The position numbers and the translations under genes are program-made. From contig JAMYGW020000012.1 in NCBI GenBank assembly GCA_025617375.2, forward strand, positions 1,178,001-1,242,000: DNA of 64,000 bases. The letters run 5' to 3'. How positions within the stretch are numbered: position 1 is the first letter of the stretch; every line of letters starts with the position of its first letter. The stretch is from Acarospora socialis. Its lineage: Eukaryota; Ascomycota; Lecanoromycetes; Acarosporales; Acarosporaceae. Positions 21,231 through 32,960 of the stretch are shown here, in pieces. Under the pieces are notes generated by a model. The model worked only from the letters and a program-made list of their open reading frames with translations. It was not told the DNA's origin and ran no database searches.

Positions 21231-22078
21231 GAGGGCCGTCCCTTTTTCCGGATAGATGTCAGCTCAGTCGAAAATAGGTCGTGCTTTTTCTACTCACAGC
21301 TACCATTATCAGTACAGTATGGCCGGAGCTGGTGACGCTGGAAGAGGGCTAGAAGTCTGTCTGTCGGTGGTTTGGGGTTGCAGGTCTGACCGGTATCGTA
21401 AGAGTACAGTCACGGTGATTATTCCACGACAAAACAGTGTCGCTGTCGGAAACGTACCCGTAAGAGGAGATAACTGTCTCTTTTTCTCTGCCATATACGA
21501 TAAGCGAGTTGAGGGCTTGAACCCATGGCGCGAAACTCGTCCGAGATTAGACTTATCGTCACCGACTTTTTCCCCGCAGGAGATGATCTTCCAAAGATAT
21601 CCCGCCAGACTTCATACTTTCGGTCTTCCAGCGTTGCTGGGCTTCTTGCTTGCTCTTCCGGTTGGGCTTGAAGCTTTGAGCTTCCGGTAATGCTGGCGTT
21701 CGGGCGTTGAGCAGATAGCTTCATCGCCGCAACCACAGATTGAGACCCGTTCAACGTATTTCATGCATAAGGAGTGGCACCAGGGTCATAATACTGTAGA
21801 AGCTTGACTATCTCTTGCTCAAAACGCTCTATGTAAACGCCAGCCAGCGTCCCAACTATATATAGCACCTAAGAGACTTTTGCCTTCTCACTCGTAGGGG
21901 CAAATTATATCAATGCCTACCGTATGCTTGCGCCTTGCCGGTCATCAGAGCATATGTATTTCCGTCAAACCTTCTGTTCGGCAGGTTGCCATTTAAATTG
22001 GTGTAGAATCATCAGAGCGTAGACTTGCTAGAAACCTGTCTATTGCATAAGTTACTCCGAGGTAACAGTAGAGCCGTT
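21231..22078. other. Intergenic region, no gene recognised
   Basis: Overlapping ORFs of 144 aa (plus) and 111 aa (minus) at 21256-21754 show no domain or exon support. The rest has no visible feature. Confidence 0.35.
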
Positions 22079-23641
22079 CTATATCTCCAATGCAGGTGCC
22101 CACCTAAAGTAGTAGAGCAGGTTTGCCGCGAGTTGTCCCATTCGACAGCTCATTTCCAGTGAACTCACGACCTCCTCGCCGGCTCCAGTATAGAAAACGC
22201 CATCTGCTATCTCAATGTTGTCCAGCAAGGCAGCATTCGAAATGCCAGGGGATGCATGAGACCAGCTCTGATGGTGTATCCATTGGATTCCGAGATCCGT
22301 AAGAGTGCTATTTTGTGGTTTGCCGAGGAGCTTCGCTATGAAGCCATCTTTGACTGGAGCGGCAGTGACTAGCCGGTAGAGGTTCTCGCTTTCTGCGATG
22401 CATCCATTTAGTGGCAAATAGGCTGACGAGGAGTCGATGCTAAAGAAGCCAGGGTCAGAGGCTATACCTCTCGTCGTGAATATCTTGTCGGGTATCTTAT
22501 CTGCTGTGGACACATTGAAGAAAGATGGCGAGAGCGTGTCCGACTCACGGGATGTAAAGTGGGTGACGTGTCTCTCAACGTACGGTGTCAAAGCGTGGGT
22601 AACGTGAACGCCCAAGTCCAAGTCCAGCCCAGCTCCTTGAAGGGGGGTGGCAATGATGATGGCATCGTACTCCACTATCTCAGTGATTGGCGAGCGGTCG
22701 GGACGGTCTCTGGTTGTAACGGTGAGCTGTAGCGTTCCATGGACTGATCTTTTGATCTGAGTGACCCGGGTGTTAAGGTGTAATTCTGCTCCGGATAACT
22801 TGAGCAACCTGTCGATTAAATTGTAGTTTCCCCCGCTCACAGGCTGCACAAAGTCGACATCGGCAGGGTTCATAGCCACAAGGGCAGCGAGTCCATTCAT
22901 ATCGTCGAGATCCTGCGCAAACCATGCACGAGCTGTGGCCTGGACAATGTCCCTCGAAAAGTCGGATGAGATTCGATTACTGAGTAAATAGTTCGCTGCG
23001 GAATGTATTTGTTCACTTTTAAGGCCTAGGTTCTCAAGAGCCTCTGAGATGTTGCGGTTAGCATATTCGAAGGCTCCAGACAGCTTATGTAACTGAGGAA
23101 GCTTTTCAGCAACCAAATCGTGGAGGCGGCGAGGAGACAGTCCATATCTCCAAAAAGAGCGGACCAAGTCACGCCATGTTGTCGACTTGAGGTCTTCGTC
23201 TCTGTAAAGAACGAAGCTCTCCCCGGTCCATACCCCGACTCGCTTCTTCCGTGGGTAGTGCGGCTCCAATCTCTGCCTCAAGCCAACCTCGTCGATCACA
23301 CTCTGCAAGCACTTGTCATCTGAATAGAACGTAGCCGCCCCAGCCTCGACATGCTGTGACCCATAAGCTCCATCATAAACTTTAACAGATTTGACCCTGC
23401 CACCGACTTGGGAGCGTGCATCGTAGACTGTGATATCGATGGCAAGCCCAGGACGGTGCTGTTCTTGTAGGCGGTATGCAGCAGATGCACCTGCGATGCC
23501 TGCTCCAATAATAGCAACTCTCTTGGAACTGCCATTATTGTCGGCATCCGGACCGTGCAGGGTCATGGGAATTTGTTGAGGATCAATGCTAAGTGCGAGT
23601 GATGCGATAGAAAGAAGAGAAAAGACGATGTTAGAGGCCAA
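22079..23641 (-). CDS. Prenylcysteine oxidase-like secreted flavoprotein
   Basis: Single open frame. A hydrophobic N-terminus (NIVFSLLSIASLALS) looks like a signal peptide. It is followed by the FAD-binding motif VAIIGAGIAGASAAYRL, an acidic VYDARSQVGGR strand end, and EAGAATFYSDD, as in prenylcysteine lyases. The C-terminus has DGVFYTGAGEEVVSSLEMSC, the second flavin-contact block. Prenylcysteine oxidases cleave the thioether of farnesyl- or geranylgeranyl-cysteine released from degraded prenylated proteins, usually in a lysosome- or vacuole-like compartment. Odd point: the frame has no ATG ahead of the signal peptide. The open frame begins after a stop just upstream, 23641 is TTG, and the first in-frame ATG (23566) would discard the signal. 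No GT-AG exon join supplying an ATG was found. Confidence 0.82.
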   Translation of the reverse strand: MASNIVFSLLSIASLALSIDPQQIPMTLHGPDADNNGSSKRVAIIGAGIAGASAAYRLQEQHRPGLAIDITVYDARSQVGGRVKSVKVYDGAYGSQHVEAGAATFYSDDKCLQSVIDEVGLRQRLEPHYPRKKRVGVWTGESFVLYRDEDLKSTTWRDLVRSFWRYGLSPRRLHDLVAEKLPQLHKLSGAFEYANRNISEALENLGLKSEQIHSAANYLLSNRISSDFSRDIVQATARAWFAQDLDDMNGLAALVAMNPADVDFVQPVSGGNYNLIDRLLKLSGAELHLNTRVTQIKRSVHGTLQLTVTTRDRPDRSPITEIVEYDAIIIATPLQGAGLDLDLGVHVTHALTPYVERHVTHFTSRESDTLSPSFFNVSTADKIPDKIFTTRGIASDPGFFSIDSSSAYLPLNGCIAESENLYRLVTAAPVKDGFIAKLLGKPQNSTLTDLGIQWIHHQSWSHASPGISNAALLDNIEIADGVFYTGAGEEVVSSLEMSCRMGQLAANLLYYFRWAPALEI

Positions 23642-24686
23642 AATTCTGACTCCAGATGATCAAAGGGTATGTTCTACCAGCAGGTGAGAAAGGAAGCGAT
23701 ACATAAATAACCCCGTTCTGAAGGGCTGTGCCTTGCGGCGTGATGCATGAGGTAGGGCGAAGCTCAGAAGGACACGCATCCAATGGGATAGGCTCCAGAA
23801 CACCACTAGAGCAACTGTACTCTGGCTACAAGGAACCATTTAACATAGAGTCTTAATGTTTGTTTGTCCACCTCGATTTCTCCCGGCACTGCGGCGTTTA
23901 ATGCATAATTAGGGCCTTTCAGTAGTCGCACGGTGTGAGCACGCTGTGTTAGCCTGAGCTTGCAGCGGTTCCATTAATAATAACATACCTGCATGGGACC
24001 AGTTAAAGTTACCTGGTACTTGGGCGGCCGACACCTCAGTGTGTCACGTGCAGGTTATGGTACGCTTGCCTACTGCTTTGTTGGCCGCGGGATGCCTAAC
24101 CAGTAACCATGGAGAGTACTCATAACAAGTTGTATGGAGACCTCTGTGGTAACTGGCGTCCACATCCGCATGCATAAGTGTAGGCGGGCAAGTCGTTGTA
24201 CAGGATATGTCCAGCTCTTACAGCCACAGTCGCCGAGATGGCAAGTGATCTACTTAACCCCAGCAAGGGCTGCAACTAAATGTCGACCTTTCCCGTCACC
24301 GGAGCGAAGGACCCCAGGCTTATCTTGCATGTCCGGCATCAAACGGCAGGGTTAGCCGTACTCGCAGTGCAGCTGAAGGGGTACTGCGGACTGTACATGT
24401 ATGCAGGAATATAAGTACTCGTCATGAGATGGGGTTCGAGATGCACGGCAAAAAAAGGCATGTTGATCCATGTAGACCATTCCGTGTCTTTCCAGTAATC
24501 TTCCTTAGTAAGTCATGGCCCCCTTGTAAGTCAGATAATCGATCATGTAGTCTATTTGCCCAGCTTCAACCCATCATTTGCTTTCCAGGCGTCGCTACCG
24601 CCATCGGTTTAAGCTCTGGCTGCCCGCGCTCACACTGGCTCTCCTTTCGCTTCGCTTTGCAACGCGCTGTCCATGACTTGCATGGA
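23642..24686. promoter_or_regulatory. Divergent intergenic region
   Basis: Lies between the prenylcysteine-oxidase gene (leftward) and the second RGS-LOV gene (rightward). Part of 24429-24686 is open in frame with RGS-LOV copy 2 and could be its N-terminus. Confidence 0.4.
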
Positions 24687-27173
24687 ATGGTACCTCATAT
24701 TGAGAATATGCCGCATCCCGACGTCCAGCGAGAACCCAATGACCAACGGACGCCAACGCAAATCGATCTCCAACTGCGCGAGTTCAGAATCAATGCCGAA
24801 AGCGTGCCAAAGGTCCAGGAGATTCCACATGCTGATCAATTCGGTCGTCCGCGAAACAAATCTGCGAATTCACAGCGCTCAGCATTCTCGGTGATAATGG
24901 AAGAAGACGCTGAATCTTCGCAGATTGGGTCACCGGAAAGGTTGGCTCAGACACCCTCTCATCCTACCAGGTAGGTAGCTTGTTCTTATTAGCGACACGA
25001 GCACAGACTTACCCCCGGACATAGGTTTGATCAGCAAGATATTCCCTATGAGTCCTCGAGCTCTTCACATACGTCTATCCGCGGACACTCTCGAAAGCAC
25101 TCCTCCGCCTCCTCGGTGGAGACCTATGAGACCAAGGCCACATCCACTGTAACAGCGCAACATGGCAAGACCGTTGAGGGAGCCGAAACGATGGATTCGG
25201 TGCCGGAAGACGAGGCAACGTCTTACGATCTTGCGCCGCCTTTGGAAGAAGGCCAGAAATTACACACTATGGAGACACTCTCCGATATCCTGTTCTCCCG
25301 AGAACATCTACAAACTATATTCGCGGATCCATCTTTGTTACTCAAATTCACGGCCTTTCTCAGTATATACCGGCCTCGATCTGTGCCTATTCTAATATAT
25401 TATCTTGATGCGATGAAAGCTCTGAAAGCAATCAATTATGCGAATGCGCTCGCCGAAGCTCTTGAGCCAATCGCAGGCTTCGATTTTACAATCTTCCCTG
25501 CGAAAACGACGATGAATTCGGTGTTGGAGGACAAAGCTAACCAAGCTTTCACGGTGCTTGTTCAAGAGGATTTGCCAGCCTATATCACGCATATTTACGT
25601 CCAGGTGACCCACTCGAGCGTGGTTAGACGAATTACAGGGGCAACAGCTCTCCGGTCACAGGACGCCTCCGATGGACTGGCTGAAATCTTTTGTCTTTCG
25701 GACCCTTCACGGCCTGACAATCCTATCGTCTTTGCTTCTGAAGGTATTGAGTCACACATCTCCGGGGTTGTGCGAGGTCATTATCGTCGCTAATGACTTT
25801 TTAGAGTTCACCCGGACGACACAGTATGGCATGAGCTATATCATCGGACGCAATTGCCGCTTTTTGCAAGGTCCCAAGACCAGCCCCTTCAGCGTCCGTC
25901 GGATACGTGATGCAGTTGAAGCTGGCAGGGAGCATTGCGAAGTCTTCTTGAATTAGTAGGTGTGGGAGATACCAGCTATACGATAACCTGCTGACCGCAA
26001 GCTTGGTAGTCGTCGGGATGGGTCACCTTTTCTGAATCTTCTCATGTGCGCCCCATTGTACGACAATTCTGGTAAGATCAGGTACTTTCTTGGAGCTCAA
26101 GTCGACATCAGTAGTACGGTCAACGAGGGCACGGATCTAGACTCGCTGCAACGCTTGGTGGAACAGAAAGAACGAGGTGGCGAGCCGAATGCGAGCGATG
26201 AAGAGAAGAAAGATGAGTTTCAGCAGTTGAGTGAGATGCTAGATATACAGGAGCTTAATGCGGTTCGCAAGTGGGGAGGGCGTATGCTGCAAGAAACTCA
26301 GGAAGAGGACAACAGCTCACACAAGATGAACTGGCGCAGGCCGACAGTACTACTAAGAGACCCTTCTCGTGATCATATTAAAACAAGCCCACCAAATGGT
26401 GGCAGTATCGGTAGCGTGGCTGGATTCTATCACAATGTAAGTCAGATGGCTTTGCCCCGCATCAACTGCTGATTTTGTAGTATTTGCTCATTCGGCCGTA
26501 TCCGTCATTACGTATCCTCTTCGCTTCTCCGTCCCTACGCGTGCCTGGTATCTTACAATCACCACTTATGAATCGGATCGGCGGCAGCGCCCGAGTGCGG
26601 GATGAGCTCACCCAGGCGCTTGCAGAAGGTAGAGGTGTGACCGCGAAGGTTCGCTGGGTATCGAGGCCCGACGACGATGGCCGTAACCGTTGGATTCACT
26701 GTACTCCTCTGTTCGGTAGCAATGACCAGATTGGCGTCTGGATGTTGGTGGTTGTGGACGACGAACAGGATGAGCTGAAAAGATCAAGACAGGCTCCACC
26801 AGTCCCGTCCAATATGAAGACTGCTCATGCCATGTCAATTACCGCGGGGGGTGTCAGTCCGGGTCAATCTACCTGGCAACTCAACTCAGAAGCCGAATTG
26901 GATGCTATAAGTGGCTGGGCCGAATCGAACGGTACAGCCGAACGTCGAACGAAGCCATCAGACTGGACTTTGGCCGCGCTGAGACGAGATGGGACGAACA
27001 ACAACAACACTGATACTGAAGAGGACGAAGAGGGGTATCAGACGCTCGAGGAACGTTTGGCAACCCGAAGGCGCTTAGAAGCTGAGCGCATGTATGACCA
27101 GCCTGGATCCGCCATTCCTCTCCGTCGAACCTACAAGTCGCTATCACCATATCCATTTAGCTTGGACGACTGA
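24687..27173 (+). CDS. RGS-LOV blue-light photoreceptor, copy 2
   Basis: Five exons: 24687-24970, 25025-25743, 25805-25955, 26010-26436 and 26481-27173; about 757 aa, all in phase. The start may instead be 24429 (843 aa). After ~200 disordered residues comes an RGS domain (METLSDILFSREHLQTIFAD, LLLKFTAFLS). The LOV domain reads NPIVFASEEFTRTTQYGMSY, IIGRNCRFLQG with the photoactive Cys at about residue 352, NYRRDGSPFLNLL and YFLGAQVD. An acidic/basic linker with an amphipathic-looking ELNAVRKWGGRMLQ leads to a PAS-like domain (YLLIRPYPSLRILFASPSL, then RWIHCTPLFGSNDQIGVWML) and a charged tail. Intron positions inside LOV match copy 1, so the two are paralogues. Expected role: coupling blue light to G-protein signalling, possibly at the membrane. 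Confidence 0.9.
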
Positions 27174-28365
27174 GTATCTCCCGTCTTCCGACATCTTGGC
27201 TCTTCCTGAACTGGCGTTCGCGTACATTCCGTTACGATGGGTCGCCTCTAATTCTCATGAATTTACCCTTAGACACGCCGAGTTCTCACCTTATGCCCTC
27301 AGCATGTCGACGTACTGTTTCACTGTGGGAGTTCGAATCATCGAGCCGAGCAGGTGTTGTATTGTTCGACGCGTTTCTGTTCTGAGCGGAGCTTCACCAC
27401 CCAGCGTCGCATAATTATGGCAGCTGCATGTGACTTCCTGAGCCCTGAGGCCTTCAAAGCGTCGGCGGGACTGTCTTTGGCGAAGCGTTTGGTGCTCTTG
27501 ATACGGTAGTAGGGTATTTGTGTCCACCGCGTGGCCGGGACCGTTGGTCGCCGCAGCGCGCACATGACTTGAACTGTTTGTGGTTCATCTTCGAAAGACT
27601 AGGGATTTTGGGGTGGCGGGACATCTTCGTGATCTGAAATTTCCGGGATTTGGGGTCGAGTATGACCATACTATTGATTCCACGAGATTGGAACATTTTA
27701 ACGTCAGATTTTCTTACTGCTATACTTCTTATATCCAGCACTAGGGATGATATCATAGGGAGGCTTGGTTGACTGGTGACTAGAGGGTGATTTACTTTGT
27801 TGGCAGCCACCCTGCAACCTGAATGTATCTTTAGGAAGTCGAAGTTCGTACCTGCCAGCCTATACTTAACCATTTGGTCACATCTATAAAATCTGATGGT
27901 TTCACAATGATAAGGGCCGGTCCGGTGAAGACAATTAGAAGATCGCAGCTCGCTTGCCCTAATTACGCGAAGGATGCACTAGAGTCCACGTCACTATCCA
28001 ACGTCTCTGATGTTTTGATGCTACAATACTCCAGCCGGGAGAGCTAGGACGTAGTTCACGTTCTACTTTGACGACCGCTCTCACGGTGTGTTATTCTAGC
28101 CTACAATTGACCAACAGTTTATCTACAAGCTCTAGCACAAGTTCAACCGTTTCCGGTACGCATACACTTACCTTACGCCATCTCCCGTCTCCCACCTCGA
28201 ACGCAGAAGACCGCCTACTTGGGCGAGTCGACCTGCTTGCCAGCGAGAGTAGGCCAAAAGCAACAACTGCAGCACAGTCGGAATTGCAATCCCGCGAGAA
28301 ATTGGAGAGGTAACTATCTAAGGACGTTGAGAGCTGGTTGGCGGCCTTCAGGAAGCACCTACAGC
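27174..28365. other. Intergenic region
   Basis: 1.19 kb with no supported gene. A 139-aa minus-strand ORF at 27454-27873 has no recognisable motif and is not called. Confidence 0.4.
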
Positions 28366-29875
28366 ATGTATCACCTCAACGACAAATACGCATCAAGTCC
28401 GTCTAGCATACGTCATGAACGATCTCCCCCATCTCCTGGAGGGTTCAGGCCCCGGTCATGGGGATGTACTCCTCGCAAGCTATTCCTAGCTGTCAACCTC
28501 ATCGGCAGCATGATCCTCATCCATTCTCTGGTATCGACCTTCTACCATCCTACAGTAAGCTTGCCTTCGAACTCTCCATACCGTGGTCAGTCGGTTGATC
28601 ACAACATTGTAGCAGTACCGACCTTCCTACCTCACAACCACCATGCCGTACAACGCTGCCTTCTTACCCAACGCGGCTTTCCAACCACCGGAGGCGCTAC
28701 CACACCGTGTTCCTGACACCATGGACACATTCGCCGGCTACAAGTACCGCAACACGTGTAACATCTCGTCGCTCGATCTTCACGCGCCATTCGCTCCTCT
28801 CTGTTCTGACCGCAAATCATTACTCACGGCCTTGTCCTCCGGAGGCCGCATCGGACACGATGCTCCGTACATGCCCAGGGGCTGTGATATGCGCTGGTTC
28901 ACCACGGAAGAGATCTGTGAGATCTTGAGCCGCTTCGAGAAAGTCATCATAGTTGGAGATAGTATGATGAGGCACATTATAGGGAGCATAAATGTCCTGA
29001 TACGTAAGGACTTGGGATACGGAGCTGTGACGGATTGGAACTTCTCGCCCGAAGAGCGGTAAGTGTCGATACGGAGGCGTGACTCGGACGGTCGTACGGT
29101 TTTCGAGCATAGCTGACTGCACGGTACCTGCTAGGAAAGAGTGCTTCTGCAACTATCAGTTCAACATCAAAGCGTGCTCCATCCAAGGCATCTTCAAGAC
29201 CAGCGACGTCGTCAAGAACGACCCGAGCAGCGTGGCATGCAAGCCTGGCACCGTCGACGTGATGAGTAAGACCCCTTTCCCATCCCAATCCTGACGTCTC
29301 GTCTCCAAAACACTCGCTCATCCGTCAATCGCCAGTCGAAACAATGATTCGCTTCCCAATCCCCGCGGAAGAACTCGACCGATTCCGAACCCTCCTCGGC
29401 ACCACCAAGCCCCCCAAACCGTACGCCTTCATCTTCGGCCACGGCCTCTGGAACGACCTCGACCTGCAAGCGACCCTCGACTGGCTCGACGCGATTCTCG
29501 AAACAACGACCTCACAGCTCCCCTACCTTACCAAACCGCACGCGTTCTGGCCGCGCTTGTTCCTGACACCCAACGCGGCGGGGAAGGAAAAGCCGGACGA
29601 GTGGCTCGTCAGTCAGGGGAACAAGGCGCTCATGCTGTTTGAAGAAGCGGTGGGTGTCGAGGCGGGGAGGAGAGGGGTGGAGCATTTAGGGACGTGGAAT
29701 ATGAGTATTCAAAGCAATAAGTTTGATGGAGTGTATGGCGTTCGCCGTCTCATTCCGAGACAAAGATCGTGGCATGTGCTGACGTCAACGCAGGCATGTA
29801 GATTTGAAAGGAAACCTGATCAAGGCGATGATGGTCATGAACTGGTTGAATATGTTGGAGGTCGAGAAACATTGA
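28366..29875 (+). CDS. SGNH/PC-esterase-like type II membrane protein
   Basis: Five exons: 28366-28554, 28613-29058, 29135-29265, 29336-29732 and 29794-29875, giving 414 aa with all phases matching. A short cytosolic N-terminus is followed by one membrane anchor (LFLAVNLIGSMILIHSLVST) and a luminal domain. The SGNH block I is VIIVGDSMMRHIIG with the nucleophile Ser; the last block is FDGVHVDLKGNLIKAMMVMN with the Asp-x-x-His pair. Two cysteines in FCNYQFNIKAC and another at DPSSVACKPG may pair. This matches the fungal GDSL/SGNH-like acyl-esterase group related to Pmr5 and Cas1p, which add or remove acetyl groups on glycans. Substrate unknown; Golgi location is inferred from the anchor. Confidence 0.82.
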
Positions 29876-30515
29876 GACGAGATCAAGATATGGCAGTATC
29901 ACAGCACAAGGAGAGATTCGCAAGCACGGCATGGTAGTTGGAGCAAGGTGATAGCAAAAGCATGAGCGGATGTCGCTCTTAGGCTTCCTGCTTGGCCTTA
30001 TCGTGCCGTGCCGGTATAGGTATTATACACAGCACATTGACCAGCTTAAATCTGTTCCCTCCACATGTCGCCGAACTCACGATCAGTCCATGGGCCCTCG
30101 TCTCCGCTCAGAGCTAGCCATCCAATGACTTTCCTTCACACAGAGCAAAATGATGCACCAGGGCACCATCAGCCTTTCACCAAGATATCGCACCTGTTCC
30201 ATTTCCGCTCCCTCCCTGTCTTTCACATCACTGCCCGCTATGACCGGAAAACCGTGTCTTCTCCGCTCTTGTGACCTCTGTACCGTCGATATCGGCGATG
30301 GAGGTTCCATGTTCGGCCTTCACTGGTGAAATATTCACGACCACCACCGCGGACACTGAGACAGCGGCGACGGTAGATGCCAAAGCGTAGAACAACCACC
30401 ATAGCTGGGAGATTGCCCGCTGAGCACTGAAGAATCGATGACATCGCAGTGCCACCCCAGTTCCTGAGAGCAAGACCCCAAAATAATAGTCTGCACTTCC
30501 ATCGGCCTCACCCAG
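29876..30515. other. Convergent 3' intergenic region
   Basis: 640 bp between two converging genes; no gene or RNA recognised. Confidence 0.4.
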
Positions 30516-32313
30516 TCAAGGCATCTCATCCTCCTCTTCATCCTCGTCCAGATCATCCATCTCGTCCTCCTCATGAGTCTGTGCCTTCCCCCTCGTATCC
30601 CCATCACCATTGACCACTCTTGCCCCCGCCCCATTAGAAACTGCATCTCGAGCTCGATCGCTCTTCTCCCGCTCATACCGATACGTATTCAACTCGAGCA
30701 ACTTGTCCCACGTCCATTTCTGCGTGCGGTGCTGCGACTGCACGAGGGCGTTCAGGTCTGCGATTTGGGATTTCAGGTCGACTATTTCGGAGGTCTCCGT
30801 CGCTGTCGAGTTCGGTGGAGCGTGGTCATGATCGTTTGCGCCGTCGAAGCCGGTGCCGGGAGGTAAGGGCGCAGATTTGTTGGTGTTGTTGTTGGTGGCG
30901 GTGGAAGTAGGCGTATGATTCCAAGCCGCGAGTTCCCGAAGTCCCTCGTCAAGCATCTCCGTTGGGAAACAAGCGTGCTCCAACGCGGCATCGAAGGCGC
31001 TAGGACGTGATGTCAGGCCAAACGGTGCCGTCACTTGCAGTAAATCGAGCGTGGAGGTAAAGTGTGCCGAGAAATTGTAAGTCATCGGAACGCCGCCGTC
31101 TTCCCCAGCACCGTTCGACAATGCGGCTTCGTACCGTGGCTTCACGACGTTGTGGACCGTGAGGTTCGGTTTTGGTGCGCACGGGAACCCGGTCGGAGAC
31201 AGCATACGCAGATTCGTGACGGGCGCAGCGACGTCGGCGAGCTCGGTGACGTAGCGCCCCTTCGCGACGTCCCATGATACGATCTTGCCGCTCTTGTGGC
31301 CGCTGATGAGCGTGGTCCCCTCATAATTGACCGCTAGACTAAGCACTGGGCCAAGGTTCTCGTTCGGTGGCGGCCAGCGGTCCTTAGGCGATGCTTGCGC
31401 CGGTGTAAATTGCTGCGCGGGGTCGTACAGCGGATTCGTGAGGGTGGGCGTCTTGTAGAAATCCAGCAGCTGGATGCTGCCGTCTTGGTGGCCGGCGTAG
31501 ACGGCGCGGTCGGCGGGATCGAGGGCGAGGCAGAGAGGTGTGGAGGGGAGGAGGAAGGTCTTCAGCGGGGTGCCGGCGTGATAGTCCCAGACTATGCAGG
31601 TGTTGTCTTGCGACGCGGACACGGCAATGTTGGTGGCGCTGCTGCCGTGGCCGAGGACTAGGTGCGTGATGGCTGCGCGGTGGTGCGATAGGCTGCGGAG
31701 AGGGGAGCGGGGCGAAGGTTGTGTGGGGTCTGTGGATGAGGGTTGGACGAAGGAGAGGAGTGCGGGCAGGGACCAGACGTGGATGGTTGAGTCTGGGGAG
31801 CCGGAGAGGACGAATTGGGAAGTGGGATCGACGGCGATGGTCGTTACAGCCTGGAGGTGCGATTGAGAAGTTGAGATCGACCGGCCCGTGCAGAGCTACA
31901 TGCTAGAATTAGCAATGATCTAACCCACATAACTGTAATGAAGTATAAAGAATCCATACCTCCCACAAAATCAGCCTCCCCTCCTCCGTCCCCAGCACCA
32001 GCACCCCACTCCCATCCTCCTCCCCCGCAAGCGCAACGCTATGGATCCGCTCCGGAAACGGCACTATAGCCTCCTGATTGCCCCTCTCCCGACTATAGAC
32101 ATACACGACGGCCTTCTCGGCCTGCGCGGCGAAGACATGTGATGCGCTCACGGCGAGGCAATTGGTGGGTGTCGAGCTCTTCTTGAAACTTGTTTTGAGC
32201 GCCGGCGTCGGTTGGAACTCGTAGAGGTGGATACCAGCATCTTTAACGACGGAGTTGGGTTTAGACTTTGCGGACGAGGATAGGACGGCGCTCACGAAGG
32301 TCTCGGTGAGCAT
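30516..32313 (-). CDS. IPI3: Ipi3/WDR18-like ribosome assembly factor
   Basis: Two exons: 31960-32313 and 30516-31895, 577 aa, joined in phase. WD40-type repeats fill most of the protein (LVLGTEEGRLILWEV, VLSGSPDSTIHVWSL, AVSASQDNTCIVWDY, VYAGHQDGSIQLLDF, LISGHKSGKIVSWDV). The C-terminus has a coiled-coil-like stretch (DLKSQIADLNALVQSQH) and an acidic tail. Ipi3 with Rix1 and Ipi1 acts in ITS2 processing and late 60S pre-ribosome maturation. The N-terminal phrase FVSAVLSSS with GIHLYEFQP and the coiled-coil end are typical of fungal Ipi3 rather than other WD40 proteins. Confidence 0.9.
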
Positions 32314-32466
32314 GGTGGGACAGAGGGGTTGCGTTGCCCTGGTCGACTAGGTACGGTTTTGCATGTGCTGGCTAGATTTATATCCTGCAGGGCTGAGCTG
32401 AGTATCACTAGTCTGCATATAATGTATACGCTTTTATACTTTACTTACCGCTGAGTAAGCCCGCAA
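32314..32466. promoter_or_regulatory. IPI3 upstream region
   Basis: Immediate 5' flank of IPI3; AT-rich, no specific element recognised. Confidence 0.35.
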
Positions 32467-32960
32467 TTGTGTCTATTTACACTGATTGACGCATCTAGGT
32501 CTCGACCCCATTGTCGTTGCCTCCATCGTCGTCGGCACCTCCTACATTGTCATTGCTCCATTACATCGTTGGAGCCCTCCCACATCGTTAAAGCCCCCCA
32601 ACATCTTCATCGCCGTGCCCATTATGGGACTTGTCAAGTTCCCCTTCGTCATGGTTGACCTTCTTCATCACCTGTGCTCTCTGGATGACAATATCCCCCT
32701 CTCCTTGTCTGATTCTGAGATATATTTTCTATTCTACTAGATGGCTTTGGTCAGCAAAGCTACGTCGTCTGAAGAACTCCCTCAACTCTATCTGTACTGT
32801 TCCGAAGCCCTCCATTACCGACCGCAGGGCAATCCAGTGTCTGGAAGCCATGTACTCTAACGTCGAGACTCTGTCATCCAGCCTGACTCTGGTCGCCAAA
32901 TCAGAAAAGGCCGCAAGGTTCCGCGCTCCCGGCACCTTAGTGGCGTCAACACATTGCTAA
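32467..32960 (+). repeat. Relic of a dispersed repeat
   Basis: Carries gaagccctccatt at 32804-32816, shared with 7950 and 59554. The preceding bases (gtactgttc) also resemble those at 7950 (cactgttct). Short overlapping ORFs are broken. Family unknown. Confidence 0.45.

Noticed and set aside
21256-21754. Overlapping ORFs on both strands, one with a DNCLF-like phrase recalling OTU proteases
   Set aside because: The phrase alone is too short, and no other OTU block or exon join is present.
9823-27173. Idea that the block is a Starship-type giant element
   Set aside because: No tyrosine-recombinase captain (DUF3435) gene or terminal direct repeats are visible.
27454-27873. 139-aa minus-strand ORF
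   Set aside because: No recognisable motif, start context or neighbour support; composition looks like chance.
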